In this document: piece by piece, positions 29,439 to 40,809 of the stretch
Position numbering within the stretch: position 1 is the first letter of the stretch
Layout of the letters: the number at the start of each line of letters is the position of its first letter
Assembly: GCA_023212725.1 (NCBI GenBank)
Contig: JALBYF010000072.1
Location: 1-64,000 of the forward strand
DNA from: Tranzscheliella williamsii
Lineage: Eukaryota; Basidiomycota; Ustilaginomycetes; Ustilaginales; Ustilaginaceae
Reading direction: 5' to 3'
DNA: 64,000 nt
Position numbers and translations under genes: made by a program
The notes under the pieces: generated by a model
The model's input: only the letters and a program-made list of their open reading frames with translations
What the model was told of the DNA's origin: nothing
Databases searched by the model: none

Positions 29439-30806
29439 ATGTCCTGGTACAGAGGCACGGAGGCGCCCATGGATACGACGCCTGCGGGCCCGCGCCAGCG
29501 TTCCGTGTTTGACGCGGAAGAGCAAGGATCCTGGGCCGGCCAGGCGTCTAGCTCTAAGTTGCAGCATGACATGCTCGCAGATGTAGAGATGTCGAGCCTC
29601 ACTCCGCCTTCACAGAAGCACTTGTCCAGGGGAGATGCCGCTGCATCTTTGTATCCACTCGACCGCGCAGATGAGTCGATGGACTCGGCGCCATTGCCGG
29701 CACTCAAAGCATCGGCGAAGCGCGATGATCGCCACAGCAGCTCTGCAACAGCAGCGCCCGGCTCGCATAGAGTAAGAAAGAAGCGAAGCGTTCTCAGCCG
29801 CAAAGGCAAGAGGCTGGCGCAGCTGCAAAGTCGAGAGTTGGTATCCCAGCGAAGCGCTTACAGCGATGACGACGACGAGAGCGTCACAGACGTAGAAGAC
29901 GACGACGACGGACCTGGACACGACGACGACCAAGACACCGAAAGAGGTACGCCTGGAAGGATACGCTCGATCACCAAGTACGCTGTCAATTACATCATGC
30001 CCAATGCCTCACACAATGGGGCTCCTCCTTCGCATACGGCCGCCTCAGCGGTCCACCACATGGACAAGCCCGAGTTGTTGCTCGGATATGCACAACTCAT
30101 CTTCAACGCAAGCATTCTCGGCGCATTTCTGTATTTGCTCTACCATGTCGTTCGCACTGTCCAGACAGATGTTGCTGAGAAAGTTCGAGCGTATGAAATG
30201 GGTAAATTGGCTCGTCCCGAGTAGCCGTATCAGACAGGACCATAACACTGACGGCTTGGCTTTCCCGCTACAGATATACTCTCCGAGATTACCGCATGTG
30301 CGACTGCGTATACCGCGAACCGGTGCGGGACGGATCTCCAGGCGCCCGCCCTTTCCACCGCCTGCAAGAACTGGGAGAGGTGTTCGGCGCGAGATCCAGC
30401 GGTGGTGGGCACAGCCAGGGTCACTGCCGAGACGTTTGCAGAAATCCTGAATGGCTTTGTCGATTCGGTGAGCTGGAAGACGATGCTCTTTACGCTGGTT
30501 TCGCTCTCTATCGTCGTCGGTGCCACCAATTCGACCCTCAGCTTTTTCCGTATCAAGTCCAAGGCTAGACCCCAGGCGGCACTCACGCAAGACGCCTCTG
30601 GCCCGTCTGGGCCGCCGGCGCCAGCGCCCCACAATGTACCGGCTGGACTGCTGCATGCAACACCCCAACCATACTACCATCCCGCCATGCCATCTCACTA
30701 TGCGGCCCATCCCTACGCAGGCTGGGAACTGCCAGGTCCGCCCGTCACCCCATCCCGCAGACGGCAAACGCGCTCCAACAAGGTTGCTATCAATCCTCTT
30801 TCCTGA
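29439..30806 (+). CDS. BRL1: Brl1/Brr6-family nuclear envelope protein
   Basis: Integral nuclear-envelope protein needed for nuclear pore complex assembly and membrane lipid balance in yeasts. Two exons: 29439-30201 and 30274-30806. The 72-nt intron (GTAAAT donor, CTACAG acceptor) joins RAYEMD to ILSEITAC in frame, giving 431 residues. Unspliced, the frame would stop at 30224, before the conserved domain is complete. The di-sulfide-bridge domain is intact: TM1 at about 213-240 (LLLGYAQLIFNASILGAFLY), lumenal Cys263, Cys272, Cys285 and Cys291 with the signature ACKNWERCSARDP, then TM2 (MLFTLVSLSIVVGA). The N-terminal 200 residues are disordered, with a basic RKKRSVLSRKGKR patch and an Asp-rich run. 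I use BRL1 for the family; a single basidiomycete protein usually stands for both yeast Brl1 and Brr6. Confidence 0.9.
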
Positions 30807-30973
30807 CAATCCAGTCTAAGCATTTGGCTTGTTCCGCTGTAGATGCAGAGGGCACCGGTTGTATCAGAGCAAACACCTGGCAGCTGTGGCGGCTGAGAAC
30901 AAAAGCCGTGCTAGGTCGTGGGAAACGTTTTTATGGGCAAAGTATGTTACATCGTATGACAGTAGTTGTGCGG

Positions 30974-31389
30974 TTACTTGCCGGGTTGGTTTTGGCCTGC
31001 GAACTTGGCATTGTCGACAGCCTGTATGGATGGCACAGGACAGGAGCTTGGTCAGTACGCAGAAATGACAACAGTAGACCAAGTGCGTGCTGGTATGACT
31101 TACCCCGCCAAGGTCCGACTCTGCATTGCCGGCAGTGTTGCTCTCGTTCGACTTGCTCTTGCCCTCACCAAAGACACCTGCTCGCTGCTCCTCATCGGGG
31201 ATAGCGTCGCTAGACTTTCCAGGGGCGGACTAGATCGACGGCAAAGAGACAAGGTGTCAGTACACGTGTCGCCGTGGCTCGGCACGCAAACCCTTTGTGC
31301 AGCGCAGATCAACTCACCTGGCCCATAGGATCGTTCTCCTTGCCCTGAAGAGGGGGAGAGTTGGTACCGCCTTGAGTTTGTGAAGACAT
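30974..31389 (-). CDS. Small hydrophilic protein (81 aa), three exons, stress-protein-like
   Basis: Reconstructed by hand because no exon is long enough to stand out. Exon 1 is 31389-31318 (MSSQTQGGTN... ending DPMGQ; GTGAGT donor), exon 2 is 31229-31104 (SAPGKSSDAIPDEEQRAG... ending SDLGG; GTAAGT donor), and exon 3 is 31021-30974 (AVDNAKFAGQNQPGK, stop TAA). Both introns (88 and 82 nt) are phase 0 with good AG acceptors. The 81-residue product is rich in Gly, Ser, Asn, Glu, Gln and Lys, has no hydrophobic core, and looks like a hydrophilin/LEA-like disordered protein. A TATATAAA box lies 80 bp before the ATG, unusual in this window and typical of strongly or inducibly expressed genes. Function unknown. 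Confidence 0.75.
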
Positions 31390-32057
31390 GTTGAAGATAT
31401 GGAAGGCTTGGATGGAATGCCGAATGTGCGATAATGGAAGCTATTGAGAAGGCAGGAGCGGTACTATGTTTATATAGGCCGATCCAAAGGAACCAGGCGG
31501 AAAGCGGGACCACGCCACTTGACTGTGGCCCTGATCCTCAGTCCACTTGGCCTGCCACTCTGACGCTTACATGCGTATCCCTGCCGCACGGGTGCAGTAT
31601 CACAGCTCAGCTTTACCGATGCGGAACGGTCGATGGCGCACGGATGCTTTTTTGGCCGCAGCATCCGAATCAAAATCGACTCGCCCTGACGTGATGATGC
31701 ATTTCCAAGGATGATTCAGCCACGCCTTCAACACAAGCTGGTAATCGCGATTCGGTTGTGATTTCGCTGGAAAACCACGCATGTTAAGTTCTGCCTGTGT
31801 TGTCTGAGCGTTGATGATCATGGACGTTTCATGGACAGGTCTTCCGGTACGTGCGAGTGTTGGACTGAGTCCGTTCAGGCAGCTGGGATCGACATCAACG
31901 CTACCACGACGATAGGATCCACGCTGTTCTGATGTACGATGTCTGCTGTCTTGCCCCAGCTGCAGTAAAGTACGGTTGCGTCGCGTCTGGTCAGTTCGTT
32001 GTGGACGGCTCCCGTCCCGTTGGTGACGAGTAGTCGGATCGACCCCGAAGATTCGCC
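31390..32057. other. Divergent intergenic region between the small hydrophilic-protein gene and MCU-COQ2
   Basis: About 670 bp. It contains the TATA box of the minus-strand gene. No other gene is seen. Confidence 0.55.
31469..31476 (-). promoter_or_regulatory. TATA box of the small hydrophilic-protein gene
   Basis: TATATAAA on the minus strand, 80 bp upstream of the ATG at 31389. It is a full consensus match at a plausible distance for a fungal promoter. Confidence 0.6.
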
Positions 32058-35000
32058 ATGAAGGCAGAGTCGATGGCTCGGCTGATCCGCACCGCAGCTC
32101 GTCCGTTTGCGTTCTGTTCCCATGGTTCCCACGGTTCCCACCGTAGCATCGGATGTACCGTCTCGCCATCTCCCGGCAGAGAGTCTAGGCCGTCGTCGAC
32201 TCTGGCTACGCAACGGTGGGCACCATTCGCAACGCTCAGGCCCAAGTCCGACGCTGCGCCAACCCTGCTCACAGGGCTTGCAGGCCGGGCAGCCCACGCC
32301 AGGAGATTGGCACAGGCAGGAGAACTGAGCCTTTGCCGTCGATATGCCACTACACCAGCCGGTGTGAAGACGACGTATCCAAGCTCAGATGCACCCGCTG
32401 ACGAGAATAGCGCCAACCACCAACGTCGCCACGGTGGCGGCGGTGAGCGCGATCAGGGCTATCTCGCCTTTACAAAGTCGAGCCTCTTCAAGCTGACCCT
32501 GCCTCTGCGGCCGCCATCGCCCGATCCGGACTCTCTCGCCTCGAAGAACTCCTCGGCCAAGGCTCGCAGTGAGCGTGATCAGCAAGCTACGCCTAGTGCC
32601 GATGAGGCCGAGCGGCGCAGTGTCTCCAGCCAGCCATGGGAACAGGCCGCAGAGACGCCCGGTCTCCCCGTCTCTCAGGTCAACCATCGGCCTCATCACA
32701 AACTCCACGGTCCAGAGAATGGTGAGCCCGCCGATGTCGAAGCCGATGAATACGATGCCGAGGCTCCGGCCCACAGCGTCATCTTTCTTTTGCATAGTGC
32801 TCAGCCCTTGAGCTACATCGCCAACTTGATTAGAGCCGAAGGGCCAAGTCCCGAGAAAAGCAGCCATCAAGAGGAGCGAGAAGCGTCTGGCAAGCAGGAG
32901 AACGACCCAGACACCAACAAGGCGCATCCAGAGCCCAAAGCTACGCAAGTCCGCCGCGACAAGAAGCGCAAGTATTCACAAGACGAGCTCGAGATGCGTC
33001 AGATGCTCCTTCGAGAGGGCTTTCTTGACCCGCTTGGCGATCCTCCGATCTCCTTCCACACTCGAGCTGCCGATGGGAAAAGATGGTCTCCTGCCACCGG
33101 AATCGGTGACTTTCTGCGCGACGCGGCTCGCATTGGCTCTTTTGTCATCCGCATTGGCGACCGTGAGGTCTTCATTACGGTTCCTTCCTTTGAAGATCGA
33201 ACTCGTTTTCTCCGGTCGAGTCTCTATGCTAAGACCGAGGAAATCGAGTCGCTCGTCAAGTTGAAGAGGGAATGCGACGCTATCGCCCACTCCGGTACAA
33301 AGCGACTGTCTTTCGCTGGCGTTGGAATTCTAGCCGCATGGTGGGGTTCGGTAGCATTCCTCACTTTCTGTACAGAGCTGGGCTGGGACGTCATGGAGCC
33401 CGTGACCTACCTCACCGGTCTGGGTACCATCTTGGGTGGCTATGTCTGGTTCCTGATTCACAACAGAGAGGTTTCGTACCGCGCCGTGCTCAACGAGACC
33501 ACCTCGCGGCGGCAGCAGAAACTCTACGTAGACAAGGGCTTCAACATAGAGAGGTACCAGGAACTGATCGAAGAAGTCAAAGATCTTCGCAAAACCATCA
33601 AGAAAGTGGCCGAGGATTATGATCTCACCTGGGACCAGGGCGAGACACGAGCCGGCAAGCAAAGCAAACGAGCTCTCAAGATCATCCGCAAGCGCGAAGC
33701 AGCTGACTTCCGCGCCACTCGTAAGGGAGAAGACGATGAACACGATGCAGATGAGACAGAGGATAAGGATGGCGATGGGCAGCCAGATCACGTGCAGTAC
33801 GACTCGGCCAAGCTGAAGAAGAAGCCCAAAAGCAACAGCAGCGAGACCAGTCGAGACTACCATACCTCAGCCCCCACCTCCGCAGGGCTTCATCCACCCT
33901 CAGGCCGACGTTCTTATAGTACTTCTGCGGCACGTCACGCTGTTTCTCAAAAAACCACCGTGACACAAGCCACTGGCTGCCAGACCAAAGGCGCCGTTGC
34001 TGCTGCCGCCTCTGGCACGGGCGGCGCAGGTTCGGGATCTACCAGGAAAGCTTTCAGCATCCAGCCTTACCTGCAGTTGAGCCGCATTGACAAGCCTATC
34101 GGAACGTGGCTCCTCTTCTGGCCTTGCGCCTGGTCTATCGTCCTCGCTTCTCATACACTCGGCATGCCCCTGACGACGCCTCTCTTCTATACATCCCTTT
34201 TCGGCGTCGGAGCTCTGGTGATGCGAGGAGCCGGCTGCACCATCAACGACATGTGGGACGCGAGGATGGATCGCATGGTCGAGCGTACCAAGTCAAGGCC
34301 ACTAGCCGCGGGCGACATCACCCATTTCCAAGCCCTGTGTTTTCTCGGGATTCAGTTGAGTGCAGGCTTGGCGGTGCTCGTTAATCTGAACTGGTACAGT
34401 ATCGCACTGGGCGCCAGCTCACTCTCGGTCGTGGTGCTCTATCCGCTGATGAAACGCATCACCTACTGGCCTCAGCTTGTCCTCGGCTTCGCCTTTAATT
34501 GGGGTGCCATGCTGGGCTGGGCGGCCGTGGCGGGTGCGGTGGACTGGACTGTTGTCGCACCGCTATACGTCGGTAGCATATTCTGGACCCTGATTTACGA
34601 TACCATCTATGCGCATCAGGACAAGACGGACGACGTCAAGGCTGGAGTCAAGTCAACCGCGCTGCTGTTTGGCGACCAGACCAAACCTGTTCTCTCTGCC
34701 TTTTCGTGTGCCACGATAGGCCTCTTCGGATACAGCGCCTCACAGGCCGTGGCTCCGGTCTCGGCTGCCGCTCGAAGCGTGAGCGACCTTCTCCCCTTGG
34801 GCCTTAAACCGGAAACGCTCGAAACGCTAGGCGCGTTGGGAATCCTCGCTCAGAACCACCCCTTCTTCTCTGTTGGCTTGCTGGGCGCAGCTGGTCACCT
34901 CGCCTGGCAGATCGCCACGGTCAACCTCGACTCGAGGCCCGATGCTTGGGCGAAGTTTGTCTCCAACACCACGTTCGGCTGGATTGTGTTCTCTGGTTTA

Positions 35001-35090
35001 GCCGCCGACTACATCGCATGGCTTTACCTGCAAGAGTTAGACAAGGATAAGGAGGACCAAGTCCAAGAGGTCCTAGTCGAGCAGGTGTAG
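32058..35090 (+). CDS. Mitochondrial calcium uniporter (MCU) fused in frame to 4-hydroxybenzoate polyprenyltransferase (COQ2)
   Basis: One uninterrupted frame of 1010 codons. The N-terminus is Arg/Ser-rich and Asp/Glu-poor ([12 protein letters not shown]...), as expected for mitochondrial import. Residues about 240-535 are MCU, the Ca2+ channel of the inner membrane: a matrix domain, then TM1 (about 418-442), the selectivity-filter signature WDVMEP at 443-448, TM2 ([18 protein letters not shown]), and a coiled-coil ([22 protein letters not shown]). Residues about 690-985 are COQ2, a UbiA-type integral membrane enzyme that prenylates 4-hydroxybenzoate in ubiquinone synthesis: NDMWDARMD at 730-738 and a second Asp-rich motif at 848-859 ([12 protein letters not shown]), both intact. 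The 150-residue linker holds an acidic stretch, then [16 protein letters not shown] (615-630), which looks like a second mitochondrial presequence. There is no Met between the two halves before COQ2 TM1. It may be one fused protein, a precursor cut in the matrix, or two genes separated by unseen alternative starts or splicing. Confidence 0.85.
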   Translation: MKAESMARLIRTAARPFAFCSHGSHGSHRSIGCTVSPSPGRESRPSSTLATQRWAPFATLRPKSDAAPTLLTGLAGRAAHARRLAQAGELSLCRRYATTPAGVKTTYPSSDAPADENSANHQRRHGGGGERDQGYLAFTKSSLFKLTLPLRPPSPDPDSLASKNSSAKARSERDQQATPSADEAERRSVSSQPWEQAAETPGLPVSQVNHRPHHKLHGPENGEPADVEADEYDAEAPAHSVIFLLHSAQPLSYIANLIRAEGPSPEKSSHQEEREASGKQENDPDTNKAHPEPKATQVRRDKKRKYSQDELEMRQMLLREGFLDPLGDPPISFHTRAADGKRWSPATGIGDFLRDAARIGSFVIRIGDREVFITVPSFEDRTRFLRSSLYAKTEEIESLVKLKRECDAIAHSGTKRLSFAGVGILAAWWGSVAFLTFCTELGWDVMEPVTYLTGLGTILGGYVWFLIHNREVSYRAVLNETTSRRQQKLYVDKGFNIERYQELIEEVKDLRKTIKKVAEDYDLTWDQGETRAGKQSKRALKIIRKREAADFRATRKGEDDEHDADETEDKDGDGQPDHVQYDSAKLKKKPKSNSSETSRDYHTSAPTSAGLHPPSGRRSYSTSAARHAVSQKTTVTQATGCQTKGAVAAAASGTGGAGSGSTRKAFSIQPYLQLSRIDKPIGTWLLFWPCAWSIVLASHTLGMPLTTPLFYTSLFGVGALVMRGAGCTINDMWDARMDRMVERTKSRPLAAGDITHFQALCFLGIQLSAGLAVLVNLNWYSIALGASSLSVVVLYPLMKRITYWPQLVLGFAFNWGAMLGWAAVAGAVDWTVVAPLYVGSIFWTLIYDTIYAHQDKTDDVKAGVKSTALLFGDQTKPVLSAFSCATIGLFGYSASQAVAPVSAAARSVSDLLPLGLKPETLETLGALGILAQNHPFFSVGLLGAAGHLAWQIATVNLDSRPDAWAKFVSNTTFGWIVFSGLAADYIAWLYLQELDKDKEDQVQEVLVEQV

Positions 35091-35557
35091 ACCCAGGCGT
35101 TACCAAAGCACTAGAAGCAAAATGCCTCCGAATAATATCTGCATCATCACAACCTCTGACCGTACATAGCCGGATGGGGCGAGAATCATCCTCTGCTTGC
35201 ACCCTGTACCACGCTGCATGGCAACGAGACAATGCGTCTAGAAGATATACAGCCGGTCTGCGCAAGGGAATTTCTGAAGTGGGTTTGCTGCTTATGACCG
35301 GAAGGCGTGTCATAGCCGGGAAATGCTTGGTCCTGGAAGCGTCAGAACTTGCCTTGCGGATGGGTTGCGAACCATGTCCGGTTTACGACGGCCCATGCGG
35401 GTGCAACGCAGAGGACGAGGCGAACACGAGGCACAATCAGCCGGCTTTGGGCTCGGACGCGGAAATACGCTTGCACGGAATCCATAGGAGTGACTAAATG
35501 GTGGCTGCAAATGCGGATGCTGAGAGGTAATACGTACAGGGATGCTAGTGCGGGGCC
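35091..35557. other. Convergent intergenic region after MCU-COQ2 and heme lyase
   Basis: About 470 bp between two stop codons. It presumably holds both 3' UTRs; no gene is seen. Confidence 0.55.
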
Positions 35558-36859
35558 CTATGCGGCGGCAGGGGCCGGTTTGGACTCGGAAGCGAAAGAG
35601 GCGAAGAAGCCGTGACCGCCATGCCAGTCGTCGTAGCCCTTGCGGAGCCGGACGCGGAGACTTTCCAACGAGTCAAGGGCGGGGCGGACGTCGAGGACAA
35701 ACTCGGGGTCGTCCTTATCGGGGTCGTCGGGGACGGAGTAGTAGTCGATGACGTAGCGGACCTCTCTGCCGTCCTGGTCGGGGCGGCGAACAACCCAGTC
35801 GTGGCGGTCAAAGGGTGGTTCGGACGAGAAGGTGCCAGGCATGAGCGCACCCAAAAGGCCGAAGAAGCGCGCCTTGGGCGTCAACGTGCCAGGCTTGCCC
35901 TGGAACCGCGCGAGCTCGGCACGCCCGGCATCCGCCCCGGCTAGCTTCTCCCACTCGAGCACCTCGAGCCACGCCTGCTCGTTGAGGAAGTTGTGCACCA
36001 GCACCATGGTCTCGACGTGCTCCTCGGGCGTCTCCCACCCCTTGCGCACCAGCGCATTGTAGAACTGCTGCGCCGAGGGATACTCCCACTTTTCGTTTTG
36101 TTGCTCGCCCTCAGCACCGTCATGTTTGACAGGACAGGCGGAGGGTGCATCATACGGAGAAGCACCCGGAGCTGGAGAAGAGCGCGCCCTCGGGATGGAC
36201 GATATGGCACGCTCTGTTGACAGATTCGACTTCTGCTCCGGCGTTGGCGATTGCGACAAGGAAGGCATCATGTTGAGCGGGTTGAGCGTGGCAGACCACG
36301 GCTTAGATGACGAGCTAGACGCAGCTGAGGAGGGTGACGGCTCTGCAGACATGCCTGCTCTCGGAGACGAAGGCTTCTGCGACGAACGGGAAGCTAGATA
36401 GGCATCCCTATCTTCGTGCGGGATGGGACACTGCCCTGCCGAAGAGGCGACCATCTTGGGCTTGTTTGGCGGCGGTGATGGCTGCCGTGTCGAGCCTATC
36501 GCATCCTGGTGCATGGGGCATTCAGCTGGTGGCGATGTAGAGGCAGGTCTCCCAGAGCCTGAAGCGAAAGCAGAGGCTGGAGGTACGAGCTGGTCTCGGT
36601 GTTCAGTGAGCTTGTACGCCATAAGGCCGGCAACAGCACTTTGATTATTCGAGTTGTCATTCGAGGCACGCTGCGCTCGAATGGCCCGAACCAGCTCTGC
36701 TGGATTCATATTGGAGGCCGAGTATCCAGTATGGGCAAGAGCGAAAAGCGCTCCTCTCACGTCGAGCGAAAGTTGATCTGTGGGCGGATCGAAAGGTAGT
36801 ATGGCCAGGTCTGGGGAGCAGTATAACCCCAAGAAGCAGCTCAAAATCTCGACGCTCAT
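35558..36859 (-). CDS. CYC3: Cytochrome c heme lyase (holocytochrome c synthase)
   Basis: Attaches heme covalently to apocytochrome c in the mitochondrial intermembrane space. The C-terminal 200 residues carry the whole family core: EYPSAQQFYNALVRKGWE, VLVHNFLNEQAWLEVLEWE, PFDRHDWVVRR (with the conserved His), VRYVIDYYSVPDDP and LDVRPALDSLES. The N-terminal half has heme-regulatory CP motifs: ECPMH, QCPIPH and ACPVKH. The ERAISSIPR element before the core also matches yeast Cyc3. With the ATG at 36859 the protein has 433 residues. A second ATG at 36709 (MNPAELVRAIRAQ) would give 383 and is equally plausible, since residues between the two have no family match. The gene converges on MCU-COQ2. 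Confidence 0.93.
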   Translation of the reverse strand: MSVEILSCFLGLYCSPDLAILPFDPPTDQLSLDVRGALFALAHTGYSASNMNPAELVRAIRAQRASNDNSNNQSAVAGLMAYKLTEHRDQLVPPASAFASGSGRPASTSPPAECPMHQDAIGSTRQPSPPPNKPKMVASSAGQCPIPHEDRDAYLASRSSQKPSSPRAGMSAEPSPSSAASSSSSKPWSATLNPLNMMPSLSQSPTPEQKSNLSTERAISSIPRARSSPAPGASPYDAPSACPVKHDGAEGEQQNEKWEYPSAQQFYNALVRKGWETPEEHVETMVLVHNFLNEQAWLEVLEWEKLAGADAGRAELARFQGKPGTLTPKARFFGLLGALMPGTFSSEPPFDRHDWVVRRPDQDGREVRYVIDYYSVPDDPDKDDPEFVLDVRPALDSLESLRVRLRKGYDDWHGGHGFFASFASESKPAPAAA

Positions 36860-37357
36860 CCTAACCCGGGAAATTTTCGATGCGAGGCCCGAGAAATCTC
36901 GATTCACTTAATGGCTGACAAATTGACATTTATTCACATCCGATTCAGGCACGCGAGCATACGTCTAGAAGCGGGACGTTGACTTGTTAAATCGATTCAC
37001 ATAGGAGTAGGGTCTAACAGCTGTTGGAAGCTGCTGCTGCCGGCCGAAAGCGGATCGGATGCATGGCTGAGATGTGGGCGGGCCATGCGAAGGCTTGGCT
37101 TAGAGACAATCACGATGAGATCAACACTTGAAGAGCACACGATGAACACTTGGCCTGCCAAAGGACCATCTCTACCGCCCTCTACGTGGAATCGCCCGCC
37201 ACCAGCGCGTAGCAACTTCAGCAGAAGACCATCGACGCGCCATCATACCACCCAAATCTGTAGACCTCTGGCTTGCTCGTCGCTGCAATCCTCCCCAGAG
37301 CGGAAGTGCGAAGGACGTAGTAGCGTCGTGCCGCACATGAGATCAACCTAAAGCACC
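36860..37357. other. Divergent intergenic region between heme lyase and VPS54
   Basis: About 500 bp of shared promoter. It is A/T-richer near the heme lyase side. No gene is seen. Confidence 0.6.
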
Positions 37358-40300
37358 ATGTCGCTCCACAGTCACGACTCCTCCGCAGCCTCGACTAGAG
37401 CCCCAACACCGTCTTCACATCCTCCGAACCCGCCAGACACACCGAGTCGAGCGCCCTCCCAGCTCCGCAACCAAATCGGCAGTCCTACCAGCGCCGGTTC
37501 GGACGTCGACTCTTCCATCAATGATTCCAGTTTTGTACCGAGCATCCTCGCCTCGAAGCTTGGTCGTAGCCTCTATAGTGCTGGCGTCGGCTCCACGGCC
37601 AGCTTGTCCGCCTCTGGCTTCAATTCGCCCAGCGTCGCCCTTACAGGCTTCCATGCTGTTTCCACTGTCCTCAACAATCCCTCCAAAAGGCAGCATCCCA
37701 TCGACCCCAAGTCTTCTCGCTTCCCACCCGTTACACCTACTCATGTCCAGGCAGATATACCAAAAGTGAAAAAGTCGGACCTCGAGCCTTACCTCAATGC
37801 TGTACGCCCAGAATGGGATCGCTTCATGCGCAATCAGAGCATGGGCAGGCAAGGAAAGGCGACCGTAGCCCAGCAGGATCAAACTCAGCGTCAGCAACAA
37901 AGTGTCCATGACGACTCTTCCTATGAGTCAGGGCCCCTTGGAAAGTCCTCTCGACGCCACAGAACGACTCCCAGCATCGCCTCTCTCTCGGCTGACTTAC
38001 ATGCCATACCTCCACCAGCCGCTAAGAAGCGCCTTCCACCACTCAGCGCTGTCCCGCAGATCTTCTTCGCCGAGGAATTCGACCTTGGCAACCCATATAC
38101 CTTCGACCTTGTCACGGAACGCTACAAAGCAACCACACTGGAAAACGAGAGCGCGGGCAATGTAACACCAAACTACGACGTCGCACTGAACCAGATGCTT
38201 CAAGAGAAGCTCAGCTACTATTCCGACGTTATCGAGCAGCACCTCATCATAGAGATTGGACAACAGTCCTCTTCCTTCTTTGCCGCACTCGAAAACCTCA
38301 ATGATCTCAACGCTGAGGCAGAGAGCTGTCTTCGGAAGATCTCCAGTCTCAACTCCGAGCTCGAGGCCATTGATGAAAAACAGGCTAAAAAGGGCCTGAA
38401 GATCGTTCAGCACCAGCATCAAAGGCGACAGCTACAGCGCCAACAGACAGCCGTACTGACCGTTCGCCAATCATTGGAACGCCGCGAGCTGATCCGGCTT
38501 CTGCTGCAACAGGGCGAAACCGAAGAAGCCCTCGAACTTCTACAAGAGCTCAGAGCCACCCTTTCAAAGCAAGGGTCTACACGCCCTGAGGAAGGCAGTC
38601 AGGACGCATCTACAATCCTTGCCTTGTCACAACTAGAGTGCATGTCTGATATGCTTCCGCAGCTCCAAGAGATGGAATCCAGTCTGTCCGTTCTGCTGGA
38701 AGACGACCTTCTCGCCACGCTCAAAGAGGATGTGCTTGATCGCCTCCGAGAGCATAGCGCATCGACCGTGCCAGCAAATGGCTCATCGCATGGCGACAGT
38801 ATTGACTCTGCCAATACGCTAACCAACGCCAGCAAGGATGCTCAACCATCACAGCCCGAACCACTGGAACCATCGCGTTCCCTTTCATCTGTCCAGCGCG
38901 CTCATGACCTACCCGCAAAGGATCCCGCGTTGGCCTCGCGCATTGCACCAGTCGTAATCGGTTTGGCCCGGACAGGAGGCATGGATAAAGCCGTGAATGC
39001 CTATCGAGAGGTTGCGATCCAGACCATTCAGGAGATTTGGCGTTCTAGCCTGTCAAAAGCGGACCAAGGACTAGTTGAATCCGTCGACTGGCTTCTCAAA
39101 GAAGACTTGTCCAAGTTTGACGACCACGACAACCTGCCTGCCCCAGCAGCTCGAATCCGAGATCTGGACTTTACTTCGTTCATGAACCTAGCACGGTCTT
39201 TGTTTGAGGATTTGAACGAATGCCTCGGAGCGATGGATGCACAGGTGAAGCTCATCCCCGCCATTCTTGAAGGCCATATTACGCAGTCTGCATCCACCCA
39301 AGACACGGAGCAGGCAGCACCGCTACCGGCGCAGGCTGTCCCGATCCCAGGGGTTCCAGCGCACGTACCGGCCAAGGTGGCCGAAGTTGTCGTGGCAGCG
39401 GCCGAGCAGGCTCACACACTATGTGCGCGTCTGTTGACGCTCCGCACGACCATGCATACCGCCCTGGACCTGCCAGACTTCCTCGCCGTCTTCCAACTTT
39501 GCTGGGGCTTCATTCTCGCGTCCGAGCAGATCTGCCGAAAGATGATTGTCGGCATGCGCGGGACCGTTCTCGCGCAGGCGAAAGGCTTCCTTGCCGCTTT
39601 CCACCGGAGGCGCATCGAACGCGCTGCCAAAGCAGTCGAGGAGGAGACCTGGGCGCAGGCCGAAGTGGGAAGCGAGATCCAGCGCAAGATCAGACAGATC
39701 GTGGACAGCGCGGTCGAAGACCCAGCCGAATTCGTCATCATGACAGGCGATCTTACCACGCACGCTGCGGCGGCAGACAAAAGCGCGGCGACTCCACAGG
39801 AAGATGAGGGCAAGTTGAAGACGCTCGAGATCGAGGACCGCCAGTACTATGTGGTCAACGCCAGCTTGGATGTCCTGGCCTTGCTGGTCGAGTATCTTAA
39901 AGTAATCATCAACCTGCCTCTGTTGACAACCGAAGCGATGGGTCGGGTCGTCGAGTTCCTCAAGCAGTTCAACTCGCGGACCTGCCAGGTGGTCTTAGGC
40001 GCTGGTGCGATGCGGTCGGCCGGTCTGAAGAACATCACCGCCAAGCATCTGGCGCTTGCTTCTCAGTCGCTTTCGATCATGATCTCGCTGATTCCCTACA
40101 TTCGCGAGACGGTCCGGCGGCATCTTTCGCCCAAGCAGGCAGTCATGTTGACCGAGTTCGACAAGCTGCGTCGGGACTTCCAGGAGCATCAGTACGAAAT
40201 CCACGCCAAGCTCGTGGCCATCATGTCGGATCGGCTGACAGTCCACTGCCGGTCGCTCAGCAACATCGACTGGAATGCGGTTGCGCCGGGCCCGTCTTCC

Positions 40301-40768
40301 GCCGACGACGCTGACGAGAAATCGGAGGCGGAGCCGAGCAAGTACGCTGTGGACCTGGTCAAGGAGACGGCGACCCTGCACAAGGTGCTCAGCAAATACC
40401 TGCAGGTACCTGTGGTCGAGCACGTCATTGGACAGGTGCTGCGCGCGATCGACGCACGGCTCGCACAGGAATTTGATAAGATGGAGCTCAAGAGTCGCGA
40501 CGGCCTGGACCGCTTCGAAGCGGACACAAACTACCTCGGGTCCAAGCTGTCAGCGCTCAAGAATGTCGAGTGGAATGGGGATGCCTTGAAAAACGTGATA
40601 GCCGCCAAGCGTGAATCCCAAGCGGCGCCACACGTCTCTGCGCCGTCCACGCCGATTCTCGAGCAAGGTCCTGGTACCCCCGGCGGCGACAAACCGGCCT
40701 CGCCGTTTGGGCCCGTCGCCTACAAGCCGAGAATCCCGAACATCTTCGCGCGTCGGCAGCAGCACCAA

Positions 40769-40809
<41 letters not shown>

